From Planctomycetaceae bacterium (GTDB taxonomy: Bacteria; Planctomycetota; Planctomycetia; Pirellulales; PALSA-1355), in contig PLYM01000261.1 of the NCBI GenBank assembly GCA_003153375.1, forward strand, positions 59,828 to 113,954: DNA of 54,127 nucleotides, given 5' to 3'. How positions within the stretch are numbered: the stretch's first letter is position 1; each line of letters starts with the position of its first letter. The position numbers and the translations under genes were made by a program. The notes below the pieces were generated by a model that worked only from the letters and a program-made list of their open reading frames with translations, did no database searches and was not told where the DNA came from. Shown here in pieces: positions 8,755 through 16,667 of this stretch.

Positions 8755-9180
8755 TTGCGGCCTGCGCCGGTTGTGAGGCCATGCCAGCCGCGTGGCTCTT
8801 GCGACCGATCCAACACGGTTGCTAGCGCGCCGAAAGCGCGCGAAACCCCTTCATGCGACCTTGACGGTTGGGTAAGACGCAGTCGCTAAATCCTTGGTAG
8901 CTAGCTAGTTGCGAAAAGTTGGCCAACCGGGGTGTCGGACACGCGCGGGGCGGAACTTCAAAAAGATTTTTTCCGCCGCAAGTCATTCCGCAACCAATAC
9001 TTCTCTAGGCCGCCGGCGGCTCGAAGCTCACAAAAAATTTGCCCAAATTCAATTCGTCCGCCAGACTGCTTTGTGCGTTCCGCGCGCACACAACGTAGCG
9101 ATTTCGATCAAGAACTTTAGTAAATAACGCAAAACATTCGCACCCAGAAGCGACTCGAAGCACGAGCGGAGTGAACAGCC
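8755..9180 (+). other. 426-bp gene-free region before the YTV gene
   Basis: No convincing gene. A 6-bp GC hairpin with loop CGAAA (8825-8841, not followed by a T run) lies after the HEAT gene. A possible promoter is TTGACG at 8861-8866 with CTAAAT at 8886-8891, but its 19-base spacer is long. The last 150 bases are comparatively AT-rich, as expected for a 5' leader of the strongly structured YTV gene. Confidence 0.4.
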
Positions 9181-10596
9181 ATGGTCAAAACTTTCGCCTC
9201 AATCCTCGCCCTGACCTGTGCCACGACGGCCTACGGTCAGGAATATCGGTTGGTCTACCAGACGGTTTACGACCAGCAACAGGTGACGGCCTATAAGGTC
9301 GAGAACGAGCTCGTCTACGATGAGCAAGTTCAGACCGTGTATCGGCCCGTGATCGAGACCGAAATGCGCGAAAACCGCTACACGGTCGCTCGCTCCGTCA
9401 CCGAGACCAGCGAGCGAGAAGAGCGCTACAAGGTGCTGAAGCCGGTTTGGGAAACCCAAATGCGCGACTCGAGCTACAACGTCGTGCGTTCGGTGCCCGA
9501 GACGTCGGAGCGCGAAGAGCGCTATGTGGTTGCTCGCCCCGTGCAGGAGACGCAGGAGCGTGAAGAGCGCTATGTCGTCCGCAAGCAAGTGATGGAAACC
9601 GCCGAGCGTGACGAGGCCTACACCGTGAACGAGCCGGTCACCACCTATCAGACCAACTACGTCGATCAGGGTCAGTTCGTCGACCAGCAAGTCGTCACGC
9701 CCGGAGCCACGCGCACTCGCTTGCGTTGGGTGCCGGGGCAATGCCTGGTCGATCCGCTGACCGGCGCGTCGGCCTATCAGCGTGCCGGCCTGGCCTGGGT
9801 TCCCGAGCAAGCGCCGGCCACCGTGGCCATGTATCGCTCGTGGCAGCCGAACGTCGTGGCCCAGCAGATTCCGCAAACGACCTACGTGGCCCGCGTCGTG
9901 ACCCGCAAGGTTCCGGTGCAAGTGGCGCGGGTGGTCGATGAGGAAGTGGTTCGCAAGGTTCCCGTCACGGTCTGCCGCATGGTGCAAGAAGAACAAGTGC
10001 GCAAGATTCCGGTGACCACCTATCGTCAGGTGACCGAGCGCGTCGAACAGCAGACTCCGGTACAGGTTTGCAAGATGGTCGAAGAGGAAGTGGTGCGACG
10101 GATTCCGGTCACCACCTGCAAGATGGTGATGGAAGAGCGCGTCGATCAGGTTCCGGTGCAAGTTTGCAAGACCGTGGCCACGCAGCAAACGGTACGCGTG
10201 CCCCGGGTTGTCGAAAAGCGCATTCCGGTGACCTACACGCAACAAGTTCCGCGAACCGTCGTGATGCGGGTGCCGATTCCGTCCTGTGCTCCGACGCCGT
10301 GCTGCGGTGATTCGGACGTGACGGTCGTTACTCCGGCGGCCTTCCTGGCCCCGGCGGCCGTGACCGTGGCCGCTCCGGCCTTGGCTCCGGCTCCCGCGCC
10401 CTCTTCGGAGCGTGCCGAAGCCCCCAGCACGTTCGGCAATGGCGGCAGCGCGATCAAGCGGCCCGCTCCCAGCGAGTCGCCTCGTACCGGCCAAGGCAAT
10501 GGCCCCAACGGCGCCAACCAGCGTCCGGCCCTGGCCCCGAACGAAAAGGTCGGCCCGGTCGACGAAGAAGCCGAGGCTCAGCAGGACAACAAGTAA
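9181..10596 (+). CDS. Secreted YTV-repeat protein
   Basis: A 471-residue protein with a short signal peptide (residues 1-20, ending TAYGQ|EY). Residues 25-160 hold about six ~20-residue repeats of the form ERYxVxRPVxET(S/Q)EREE; residues 165-230 form a linker (RLRWVPGQCLVDP...); residues 235-365 hold about eight repeats of the form VRKIPVTxCRMVxEE. The tail is Ala/Pro-rich and low in complexity. These match the YTV motif family known from planctomycete exported proteins, which have been linked to the cell wall or surface; the molecular role is unclear. Start ATG 9181 gives the signal peptide directly. A strong terminator follows at 10647-10683, so it is a single-gene unit. Confidence 0.88.
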   Translation: MVKTFASILALTCATTAYGQEYRLVYQTVYDQQQVTAYKVENELVYDEQVQTVYRPVIETEMRENRYTVARSVTETSEREERYKVLKPVWETQMRDSSYNVVRSVPETSEREERYVVARPVQETQEREERYVVRKQVMETAERDEAYTVNEPVTTYQTNYVDQGQFVDQQVVTPGATRTRLRWVPGQCLVDPLTGASAYQRAGLAWVPEQAPATVAMYRSWQPNVVAQQIPQTTYVARVVTRKVPVQVARVVDEEVVRKVPVTVCRMVQEEQVRKIPVTTYRQVTERVEQQTPVQVCKMVEEEVVRRIPVTTCKMVMEERVDQVPVQVCKTVATQQTVRVPRVVEKRIPVTYTQQVPRTVVMRVPIPSCAPTPCCGDSDVTVVTPAAFLAPAAVTVAAPALAPAPAPSSERAEAPSTFGNGGSAIKRPAPSESPRTGQGNGPNGANQRPALAPNEKVGPVDEEAEAQQDNK

Positions 10597-10646
10597 GACC
10601 GTCGGGACTGAGTCCGACCGTCAGCGAAATTCAAGCGACCAGCGCC

Positions 10647-10683
10647 AGGGGCACTGACCAGTTTGGTTAGTGCCCCTTTTTTG
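10647..10683 (+). terminator. Rho-independent terminator of the YTV gene
   Basis: A 13-bp stem (AGGGGCACTGACC pairing with GGTTAGTGCCCCT, one G-U pair), 5-base loop, then a run of T (10677-10682). It lies 51 bases after the YTV stop codon. Confidence 0.9.
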
Positions 10684-10717
10684 CGCCCTGATTACCGCAC
10701 ACGTCGCCATCGTCTCT

Positions 10718-10723
10718 TATACT
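10718..10723 (+). promoter_or_regulatory. Predicted -10 box for the small acidic gene
   Basis: TATACT, only 7 bases before ATG 10731, so transcription would start at or next to the start codon (leaderless mRNA). No good -35 box at 16-18 bases. Confidence 0.45.
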
Positions 10724-10730
10724 GGACCAC

Positions 10731-11147
10731 ATGCGCGAGCTTGATGATGAAGACGATGGTCCGAGCGACGTGAAGGAGGCGATTGCGAGGGCCGAAGCGA
10801 TACTGCCTGGAGTCAAAGCTCCGGATGGGGAGTCCGATCCGCGTTGGCAGGCTCTAATCCAGATCGGCCATTGGATTGAAGACAATCCTGAAGAAGTTTG
10901 GAACTTCGTCGTTCGTTGGGGAAGTGCTGACGATGAAGACCTACGAACGGGGATCGGTTGTGTGCTCGTCGAGCATCTTTTGGACTACCATTTCGACCTC
11001 ATCTTTCCGAGAGTTGAGGAGCTTGCGTTGACGGATCGGCAATTTGCTCACACGTTTTCCACTTGCTGGAGCCTGGGCCAAGCCGAGCTCCCGGGCAACC
11101 GCGAGCGATTCGATGCGCTTTCGGCGAAATGCCGGATGAGCGGCTGA
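10731..11147 (+). CDS. Small acidic protein of unknown function
   Basis: A 138-residue protein, rich in Asp/Glu at the N-terminus (MRELDDEDDGPSDVKE) and mostly alpha-helical by composition, with WQALIQIGHWIEDNPEEVW and a later LTDRQFAHTFSTCW segment. No signal peptide or membrane segment. I do not recognise the family; small acidic helical proteins of this kind include immunity proteins, but no toxin gene lies beside it. No ribosome-binding site precedes the ATG, and a TATACT box ends 7 bases upstream, so it may be leaderless. Codon use resembles the neighbours less strictly (fewer GC third positions), so it could be an acquired gene. Confidence 0.6.
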   Translation: MRELDDEDDGPSDVKEAIARAEAILPGVKAPDGESDPRWQALIQIGHWIEDNPEEVWNFVVRWGSADDEDLRTGIGCVLVEHLLDYHFDLIFPRVEELALTDRQFAHTFSTCWSLGQAELPGNRERFDALSAKCRMSG

Positions 11148-11316
11148 TTCCAGGTCGGCCAACTCCTTTCAGCCACGGTTTGACACCTTGAATCACCTTT
11201 GCCAAACTTACAGCCTGCCTGGCGTGTCATGGAGGGGCAGCCATGTCGCTCGGTAACGCTACGATAGCGGCAAAACGGACACTTATCCCCTTCTCGCTCC
11301 TCGATTGAGCCAGGCA

Positions 11317-12546
11317 ATGACTGCCACTTCTGATTGCTCGACCGACGAGTTGCTCAAGGGCCAACGGGTGGCGCTCGTTGGCCGGCTGGCGGTGATGGCC
11401 AAGCGCGACGCGCAACAATTGATGCGCCGCCACGGAGCCACGGTCATCGACCGGCCCGATGCCTCGGCCACGCTGATCGTGATGGGCGAGAACGGCCTGC
11501 CGCTGGGCGAGGGCGGCTTTGCCGCCGCGCTCGACGAGTCGGTGAGGGCCGCGGCCGACCGGGGCACGCTCGAAATCATCAGCGAGACCGAATTGTGGCA
11601 GCGACTGGGGTTGGTCGACCCCCAACAGAACATTCATCGCGACTACACCGTGCCCATGCTGGCCAAGCTGTTGTCGGTCGATGTGCCGACCCTCCGCCGC
11701 TGGCAAAGGCGCGGCTGGATCGTGCCGGTGCGCGAAGTGCGCCGGTTGGCCTATTTCGACTTCCAGGAAGTGGCCACCGCGCGGCGCTTGACCGAACTGC
11801 TGGCGGCGGGCATCTCGCCGGCTGAGATCGAAAAGGAGCTGGCCGCGCTGGCTCGCTATCTGCCCGGCGTCAAGCGACCGCTGTCGCAGCTCTCGGTGAT
11901 CGTCGAAGGCAAGAGCCTGCTGTTGCGGCAAGGCGACGGCCTGGTCGAGCCGGGCGGCCAGAAGCGGTTCGATTTCGGCGCCGCGGCCGACGCCGAGTTG
12001 TCACCCGGCCAGCCCAGCATCGCGCTCACTTCGGACATTCTGGGCTTCGACGGCCACAGGGCCTTGGATCCGACGATGTCGCCCGGCGAGTTGGTGGAAC
12101 TGGCCGGCCAATTGGAGGACGAGGGACAACTCGAAGCGGCCGCCGAAATGTACCGCGCGGCCATGGCCGCCGGCGGACCGACTGCCGAGATCTGCTTTCT
12201 GTTGGCCGAGCTGCTCTATCAACTGGTTGAATTGCCGGCGGCTCGCGAACGCTACTTTATGGCCATCGAGTTGGACGAAGACTATGTCGAGGCCCGGGCC
12301 AATTTGGGTTGCGTGCTGGCCGAAATGGGCGAAACGGAGCTGGCCATTTCGGCGTTCGCAGGCGCGCTGGTCTATCACGACGCCTATCCCGACGCTCATT
12401 ACCACCTGGGCCGGTTGTTGGACGAAGCCGGCCGCACCGCCGACGCGACCGAGCACTGGGAAGCCTTCCTCCGGCTGGCCCCGAACAGCCCCTGGGCCGA
12501 CGAAGCACGCGAAAGGCTCGATCAACCGGGAGATTTGCCCCGCTAG
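11317..12546 (+). CDS. BRCT - MerR-type HTH - TPR fusion protein
   Basis: A 409-residue protein with three parts. Residues about 13-95 look like a BRCT domain (LKGQRVALVGRLAVMAKRDA, then a conserved HGATVIDRPDASATLIVMG). Residues about 108-185 are a MerR-type winged HTH (TVPMLAKLLSVDVPTLRRW, then a WIVPVREVRRLAYFDFQEV wing). Residues about 255-405 form TPR repeats (EDEGQLEAAAEMYRAAM, YVEARANLGCVLAEMGE, YPDAHYHLGRLLDEAG). This suggests a DNA-binding regulator whose TPRs dock a partner. ATG 11317 is preferred over the TTG at 11305. No metal- or drug-sensing domain is seen. Target genes unknown; the next gene downstream encodes a membrane protein. Confidence 0.8.
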   Translation: MTATSDCSTDELLKGQRVALVGRLAVMAKRDAQQLMRRHGATVIDRPDASATLIVMGENGLPLGEGGFAAALDESVRAAADRGTLEIISETELWQRLGLVDPQQNIHRDYTVPMLAKLLSVDVPTLRRWQRRGWIVPVREVRRLAYFDFQEVATARRLTELLAAGISPAEIEKELAALARYLPGVKRPLSQLSVIVEGKSLLLRQGDGLVEPGGQKRFDFGAAADAELSPGQPSIALTSDILGFDGHRALDPTMSPGELVELAGQLEDEGQLEAAAEMYRAAMAAGGPTAEICFLLAELLYQLVELPAARERYFMAIELDEDYVEARANLGCVLAEMGETELAISAFAGALVYHDAYPDAHYHLGRLLDEAGRTADATEHWEAFLRLAPNSPWADEARERLDQPGDLPR

Positions 12547-12604
12547 ACGGCCTTGGCCTTGGGCTTTTGCCGCCAGCGAGTCGCGGGCGCCTTGGGTGCC
12601 GTTC

Positions 12605-12632
12605 TTGCAAAAACGCTGAGATTCCGTATCCT
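12605..12632 (+). promoter_or_regulatory. Predicted promoter of the polytopic membrane protein
   Basis: TTGCAA (12605-12610), 16-base spacer, TATCCT (12627-12632). It lies about 100 bases before the start codon at 12736. Confidence 0.45.
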
Positions 12633-12735
12633 TCAGGTTGCGCCACGGAGGGCAGCCATCCTATTGGTGGGCGGATTTTAGGCAACTCGTCGCGGGCTCT
12701 TTCCCAACGCGATCGTCCCCGGCAGCGCGGCACGC

Positions 12736-14100
12736 ATGAGCGATTTCTTGTTCGATTACCACAAGGTCCACCCGACGACCTGGGTTTATCTCTCGTCGCT
12801 GCTGACGATCAGCCTGTACTTCAAGTTCAGCCGCGTTTTGAGCGTGCGGAACCTCGACTTGCTGGGCCTGATCACGCTGGCGCCGGGGTTGCTCGTGGTC
12901 GAGTATGGCCTGACTCAAGAGGACCTGCAACTCGAGCAGATCGGTTACATCTGGCTATTCCTGGCCAGCGGCTTGTTCATGATTCGGCTGCTGGTCGATC
13001 CGATGATGGTTCGTCGGCCGCTGCTGGAGCCCAATCTATCGATCGGCGGCATGACGTTTCTGGGCGTTTCGCTGTTGATCTTTCTGATGGCCAACGTGGT
13101 CAACAGCAAGATGACGCCCGAAGACCTGGCCGGGGCCAGGGGGGCCGATCAGGTGCGGGCGCGGCAATCGGCCGATCCCGAGGACAAAAGCCTGGTCATC
13201 CACGGACCGGGCTATCCGCTGCTGCACTTGTTGCCCAGCCTATCGACCCAGGCCCTGCTGACCGACGCGCCCGCGACGGATGCGGCCCAGGAAGGTGGCG
13301 AGCGGCGCGGAGACGTCGTACACATTGCCACGGCGCGGGTGATGGCCATCCTTTCGCACCTGGCAATCGTGATCGGCATGGTGTTGATCGGCTACCGGCA
13401 TTTCGACAACATTCGAGCCGGCATCGCCGCGGCCACGCTGTACCTCTTGTTGCCTTACACCGCCCAGTTGACCGGTCGGGTCGATCATGCCTTGCCGGCG
13501 GCGCTGCTGGTCTGGGCCGTGGAAACCTATCGTCGGCCGCTGATGTCGGGCATGCTGATCGGGCTGGCCATCGGCGTGATCTATTACCCCGTGTTCCTGT
13601 TGCCGCTGTGGCTCGGTTTTTATTGGCAACGCGGACTGCTGCGGTTTTCGCTGGGCGTGGTGATCACGCTGGCCCTGCTGGTCGGATCGCTGGCCTTTAC
13701 GTCCGACAGCCTGGCGAGCTTCTTCTTGCAGTTGCAGCAGATGTTCGGCTGGACCAGCCTGTCGCCCGCCGACATTCAGGGTTTTTGGGGGCTCGATATC
13801 ATTCCGCCAGTCTATCGCTATCCGGTGCTGGTGGCCTTGGCGGCCTTCTGCGTCAGCCTGGCGCTGTGGCCGGCGCAAAAGAATCTGGGGACACTGATGA
13901 GCTGCTCGGCGGCTGTGATGATCGCCACGCAGTTCTGGCACCCTTACGGCGGCGGGCTGTACATGGCCTGGTATCTGCCGCTGGTGCTGCTGACGATCTT
14001 CCGACCGAATCTCGAGGATCGCGTCGCCCTGTCGGTGCTGGGGCAAGGTTGGTTTCCCAAACGCCGCGTGCAGTTGGTCGGCGCCGATCAGGCCGCCTGA
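12736..14100 (+). CDS. Polytopic membrane protein, GT-C glycosyltransferase-like
   Basis: A 454-residue protein with about 9-10 hydrophobic segments and a soluble loop at about residues 125-195. The segment from LYLLLPYTAQLTGRVDHALP through GMLIGLAIGVIYYPVFLLPL resembles the helical repeat of GT87/GT-C polyprenyl-phosphate-sugar-dependent transferases (small aliphatic residues followed by a YP motif). A catalytic Asp/Glu loop that would confirm enzyme activity is not clear, so the family placement is tentative. Starts at ATG 12736 with MSDFLFDYHKV. Its own predicted promoter lies at 12605-12632. Converges with the CoA-binding gene, 39 bases apart. Confidence 0.6.
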   Translation: MSDFLFDYHKVHPTTWVYLSSLLTISLYFKFSRVLSVRNLDLLGLITLAPGLLVVEYGLTQEDLQLEQIGYIWLFLASGLFMIRLLVDPMMVRRPLLEPNLSIGGMTFLGVSLLIFLMANVVNSKMTPEDLAGARGADQVRARQSADPEDKSLVIHGPGYPLLHLLPSLSTQALLTDAPATDAAQEGGERRGDVVHIATARVMAILSHLAIVIGMVLIGYRHFDNIRAGIAAATLYLLLPYTAQLTGRVDHALPAALLVWAVETYRRPLMSGMLIGLAIGVIYYPVFLLPLWLGFYWQRGLLRFSLGVVITLALLVGSLAFTSDSLASFFLQLQQMFGWTSLSPADIQGFWGLDIIPPVYRYPVLVALAAFCVSLALWPAQKNLGTLMSCSAAVMIATQFWHPYGGGLYMAWYLPLVLLTIFRPNLEDRVALSVLGQGWFPKRRVQLVGADQAA

Positions 14101-14139
14101 CGGGCGGCTTGCGACGGTGCGCTCGGGGAAGCTGTACAC

Positions 14140-14520
14140 TCAGGGAAACTGTGCCGGGCTGAGCCCCAAATCGACGATGCTGCAAGCGGCGATCGCCTGA
14201 AGGCCCAGTTGCCTGGCCCGCTCCAGAATCGGGGCGCTTTCGCTGCCCGGATTGAACCAGACTTGGTCGCAGCCCTTGGAGGCGATCTCTTCGAGGGCAA
14301 CCAGGCCAATCGCGGGCGGCAGGTAGACGCTGACGCGGGTGAGATGATCGACCGGCACGTCGGCCAACGAACGGTAGACAGTCAGTCCCTCGATCTGGCC
14401 TCCCTTGGGATTCACCGGATAGACGTCGTAGCCAGCCTGCGCGTGGGCCCGCACCGATTTGTTGCCGAATTTCGCCCGATCGGCGCTGGCTCCCAGAATG
14501 GCGACCGATGGCCGGGCCAT
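14140..14520 (-). CDS. CoA-binding domain protein (YccU-like)
   Basis: A 126-residue Rossmann-type protein. The N-terminus MARPSVAILGASADRAKFGNK holds the nucleotide-binding GxSxxxxK(x)GN motif, followed by YPVNPKGG and VSVYLPP, and a late VWFNPGSESAP: the signature of CoA_binding_2 proteins (E. coli YccU family). These proteins bind CoA or related nucleotides; the physiological role is unknown. ATG 14520 is used rather than the longer open frame to 14565 because the family starts at this point. Lies 73 bases downstream of the secreted HEAT-repeat gene on the same strand. Confidence 0.82.
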   Translation of the reverse strand: MARPSVAILGASADRAKFGNKSVRAHAQAGYDVYPVNPKGGQIEGLTVYRSLADVPVDHLTRVSVYLPPAIGLVALEEIASKGCDQVWFNPGSESAPILERARQLGLQAIAACSIVDLGLSPAQFP

Positions 14521-14593
14521 GATGCTGCATCCTAGTCGGGCTGAAGTGGCCGAGCGTCTCGTCAACGTTCTTCGCCGGTCGTTTCCCGCTCGT

Positions 14594-15820
14594 CTACTTC
14601 TTCTCGTCGTCGCGCCGCGCGTCGAGACTTTGGGGCTTCTTCTGCGCGGCGTACCAATAGCGCCAGGCCTGGCCGTCGAACTGAAAGTCCGCGCCCGACA
14701 GGGTACACAGGGCTTGCAGCACCGAGCGATTCTCGATGTGATGCACGATCGTCTCGGTGCTGGCGCCGGCCGTCATGCCGCCGAAGCTGCCGCCGGGGCC
14801 TTTGCCGAAGGTGGCTCCCATGCCCCCCGGATTGCCCTTCTGAATCGTGTAGCTGTGCGTGGAGACCAGCGCATCGATCAAGGCCGGAATCGCGCTCGGG
14901 TCGCGCATGCGAGCCAGGCAGACCGCGGCGCGGTTGATGATCGGGTTGTCCTTGCTCTTCAAGGCCTGAAGATACTCGCGAATCGCCGGCTTGTAATTCC
15001 TGACCGCGACGAATTCCAGACTGGCCAGGCGAATCTCCTCGTCGCCGTCGTGCAGCGAGGCATCGACCAGGGTTTCCATGGCGCTCGACGATTTGAGCCG
15101 CCCCAGCGCTTCGAGATAGAGCAGGCGGATCGCGCGATTTTGCTCCGTGTCGAAATACTTGGCCAGCGGCTTGGCGGCATAAGGGTCGTCGATGGCCTTG
15201 ATATTGGCTTCCGCCACGTCGGCCTTGTCGGAGTGCAGCCAATTGTGCCACCGCTTGAGCTTGTCGGCCCAATCCGACTGGGCCAGCTTGTCCTTGCGCT
15301 GCTGCTCGCGCAGTTCGAGTTCCTGCGGCAATAGCCATTCGCCTTTGTAACGGACATAGCCGTTCTCGGTCATCAGCGTTTCACGCGTCACCCAGCGGTC
15401 TTGCACCTTCGCATAACCCAAAGCGTGACGCGCGCCGGCGTGATTGGAATCGATCGTCAGCAGGCGCTCGAGGTGGACCTTGCGTTCGTTGGGCAGCCGG
15501 TTTTCGCGGCACCACTCGGCCAGCGTCCACTGGCCTTCGACGGTGTTCGGATAGTTGGAGCGAATGCGGTCATATTCCAAGTCAGCGGCGCTTTGCCGGC
15601 GGACGTTCTTGACCTGGGCCGAGTCGAGCGTGATCTGCCCGCCGCTGGCGGTTCTGATCACGTAGTTTTTGCGCGGCGACTCATCGCGATTGACCCACTC
15701 GCCGCGCACCTTGCCGCCATCGTGTAACACGAAAATCTCGGCTCGCGCCGGCGCGGCCAACAAGCCGCCCAGCAACGCGCAAACCAGGGCGAGACGGGGC
15801 AAGAGCCCAACGGTTTTCAT
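14594..15820 (-). CDS. Secreted HEAT-repeat protein
   Basis: A 408-residue protein with a signal peptide (about residues 1-27, MKTVGLLPRLALVCALLGG, cleavage after APARA). The mature part begins with a small beta domain (IFVLHDGGKVRGEWVNRDE, seen in many planctomycete exported proteins), then a helical region (about 70-150) and HEAT-type repeats (about 175-300, for example DEEIRLASLEFVAVRN, NRAAVCLARMRDPSAIPALI). A Gly-rich insert (about 320-345) precedes a final FDGQAWRYWYAAQ segment. The ORF is open to 16093 but only ATG 15820 gives a signal peptide. Divergent from the MoaB gene. Confidence 0.78.
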   Translation of the reverse strand: MKTVGLLPRLALVCALLGGLLAAPARAEIFVLHDGGKVRGEWVNRDESPRKNYVIRTASGGQITLDSAQVKNVRRQSAADLEYDRIRSNYPNTVEGQWTLAEWCRENRLPNERKVHLERLLTIDSNHAGARHALGYAKVQDRWVTRETLMTENGYVRYKGEWLLPQELELREQQRKDKLAQSDWADKLKRWHNWLHSDKADVAEANIKAIDDPYAAKPLAKYFDTEQNRAIRLLYLEALGRLKSSSAMETLVDASLHDGDEEIRLASLEFVAVRNYKPAIREYLQALKSKDNPIINRAAVCLARMRDPSAIPALIDALVSTHSYTIQKGNPGGMGATFGKGPGGSFGGMTAGASTETIVHHIENRSVLQALCTLSGADFQFDGQAWRYWYAAQKKPQSLDARRDDEKK

Positions 15821-15910
15821 ACGCTTGCAGAGCCACGCAGAGGCGGCCCTGTCGCACAAAAAAGGGATGTCGCGGCGGCGGCCACAATTCGCCGGGCCGC
15901 TATTGCTCAG

Positions 15911-15916
15911 TATACT
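15911..15916 (+). promoter_or_regulatory. Predicted -10 box of the MoaB/MogA gene
   Basis: TATACT at 15911-15916, about 80 bases before the start codon at 15996. No good -35 box at 17 bases, so recognition by the main sigma factor is uncertain. Confidence 0.4.
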
Positions 15917-15995
15917 TATCAAGGCCGGTCGGGGCGAATTGCGACTGGCCGTTTGCCGCAAATTTGCGGGTTTTATCCATTGTAGAGGCCCGCCG

Positions 15996-16505
15996 ATGAG
16001 CCAGACCGTTAGAGAACACCGAGCCAGTTCGCCCGAGGGGGTGCGCTGTACCGTCATTACGGTCAGCGACACTCGCACCGAGGCCACCGACACGGGGGGC
16101 CAATTGCTGCACGATCTGCTCGTGGCCGCGGGTTACGAGATCGCCCGGCGGCAAATAATTCGCGATGATCCACTCACGATGCGACCGCTGTTGGAAGCGC
16201 TGCGCGACGACGCGCAGGTCGACGCCGTGCTGCTCACCGGCGGCACGGGGCTGAGCAGCCGTGATCAGACGTTCGAAACCGTCTCAGCGCTGGTGACCAA
16301 GCCCCTGAGTGGTTACGGCGAACTGTTTCGCATGCTCAGCTATCAAGAGATTGGCGCCGCGGCGATGCTCAGCCGGGCGGTTGGCGGGCTTATGGGGCGC
16401 ACCGTGGTGCTGACGATGCCCGGCTCGCCGGCGGCCGTTCGCTTGGCCGTCGAGCGTTTGATCGCTCCCGAATTGCGCCATCTGGTGCGCGAAGCGCGCC
16501 GCTAG
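15996..16505 (+). CDS. MoaB/MogA-like molybdopterin biosynthesis protein
   Basis: A 169-residue protein of the MoCF-binding fold (MoaB/MogA/CinA-N). It carries VITVSDTRTE (about 21-30), LLTGGTGLSSRDQT (the GGTG nucleotide loop), and VVLTMPGSPAAVRL near the C-terminus. MogA/MoaB adenylates molybdopterin before molybdate insertion. Length fits MoaB. Starts at ATG 15996, where the family N-terminus begins; the frame extends much further upstream only as shadow. It is followed by the DNase I-like gene after 162 bases on the same strand. No other Mo-cofactor gene is visible in the window. Confidence 0.88.
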   Translation: MSQTVREHRASSPEGVRCTVITVSDTRTEATDTGGQLLHDLLVAAGYEIARRQIIRDDPLTMRPLLEALRDDAQVDAVLLTGGTGLSSRDQTFETVSALVTKPLSGYGELFRMLSYQEIGAAAMLSRAVGGLMGRTVVLTMPGSPAAVRLAVERLIAPELRHLVREARR

Positions 16506-16667
16506 CACGCGCGCGAGGGACCATTGCGCCGCGAGTGCCGCGGCCGAAAATCGACCTGGAGTCGATCGCCGCGTTGCACTATCCTACGCACCCCAATATG
16601 GCCAGGTTGCCCATGGATGTGAGCACCTGGCCTCGCTCTTTGCCACGAACCGTCCACGGAGGGACGC

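Noticed and set aside
9360-10260. Regular repeats in the YTV gene resembling a CRISPR-like array
   Set aside because: The repeats code for ~20-residue protein repeats in one frame and are not conserved at third positions; there are no spacers or cas genes.
10731-11147. Calling the small acidic protein an immunity protein of a toxin system
   Set aside because: No toxin gene or toxin-type domain lies beside it, so only the general composition supports the idea.
12309-14162. Plus-strand 617-codon frame overlapping the TPR and membrane-protein genes
   Set aside because: It runs across two supported genes in another frame, is Arg/Gly-rich and has no fold signal.
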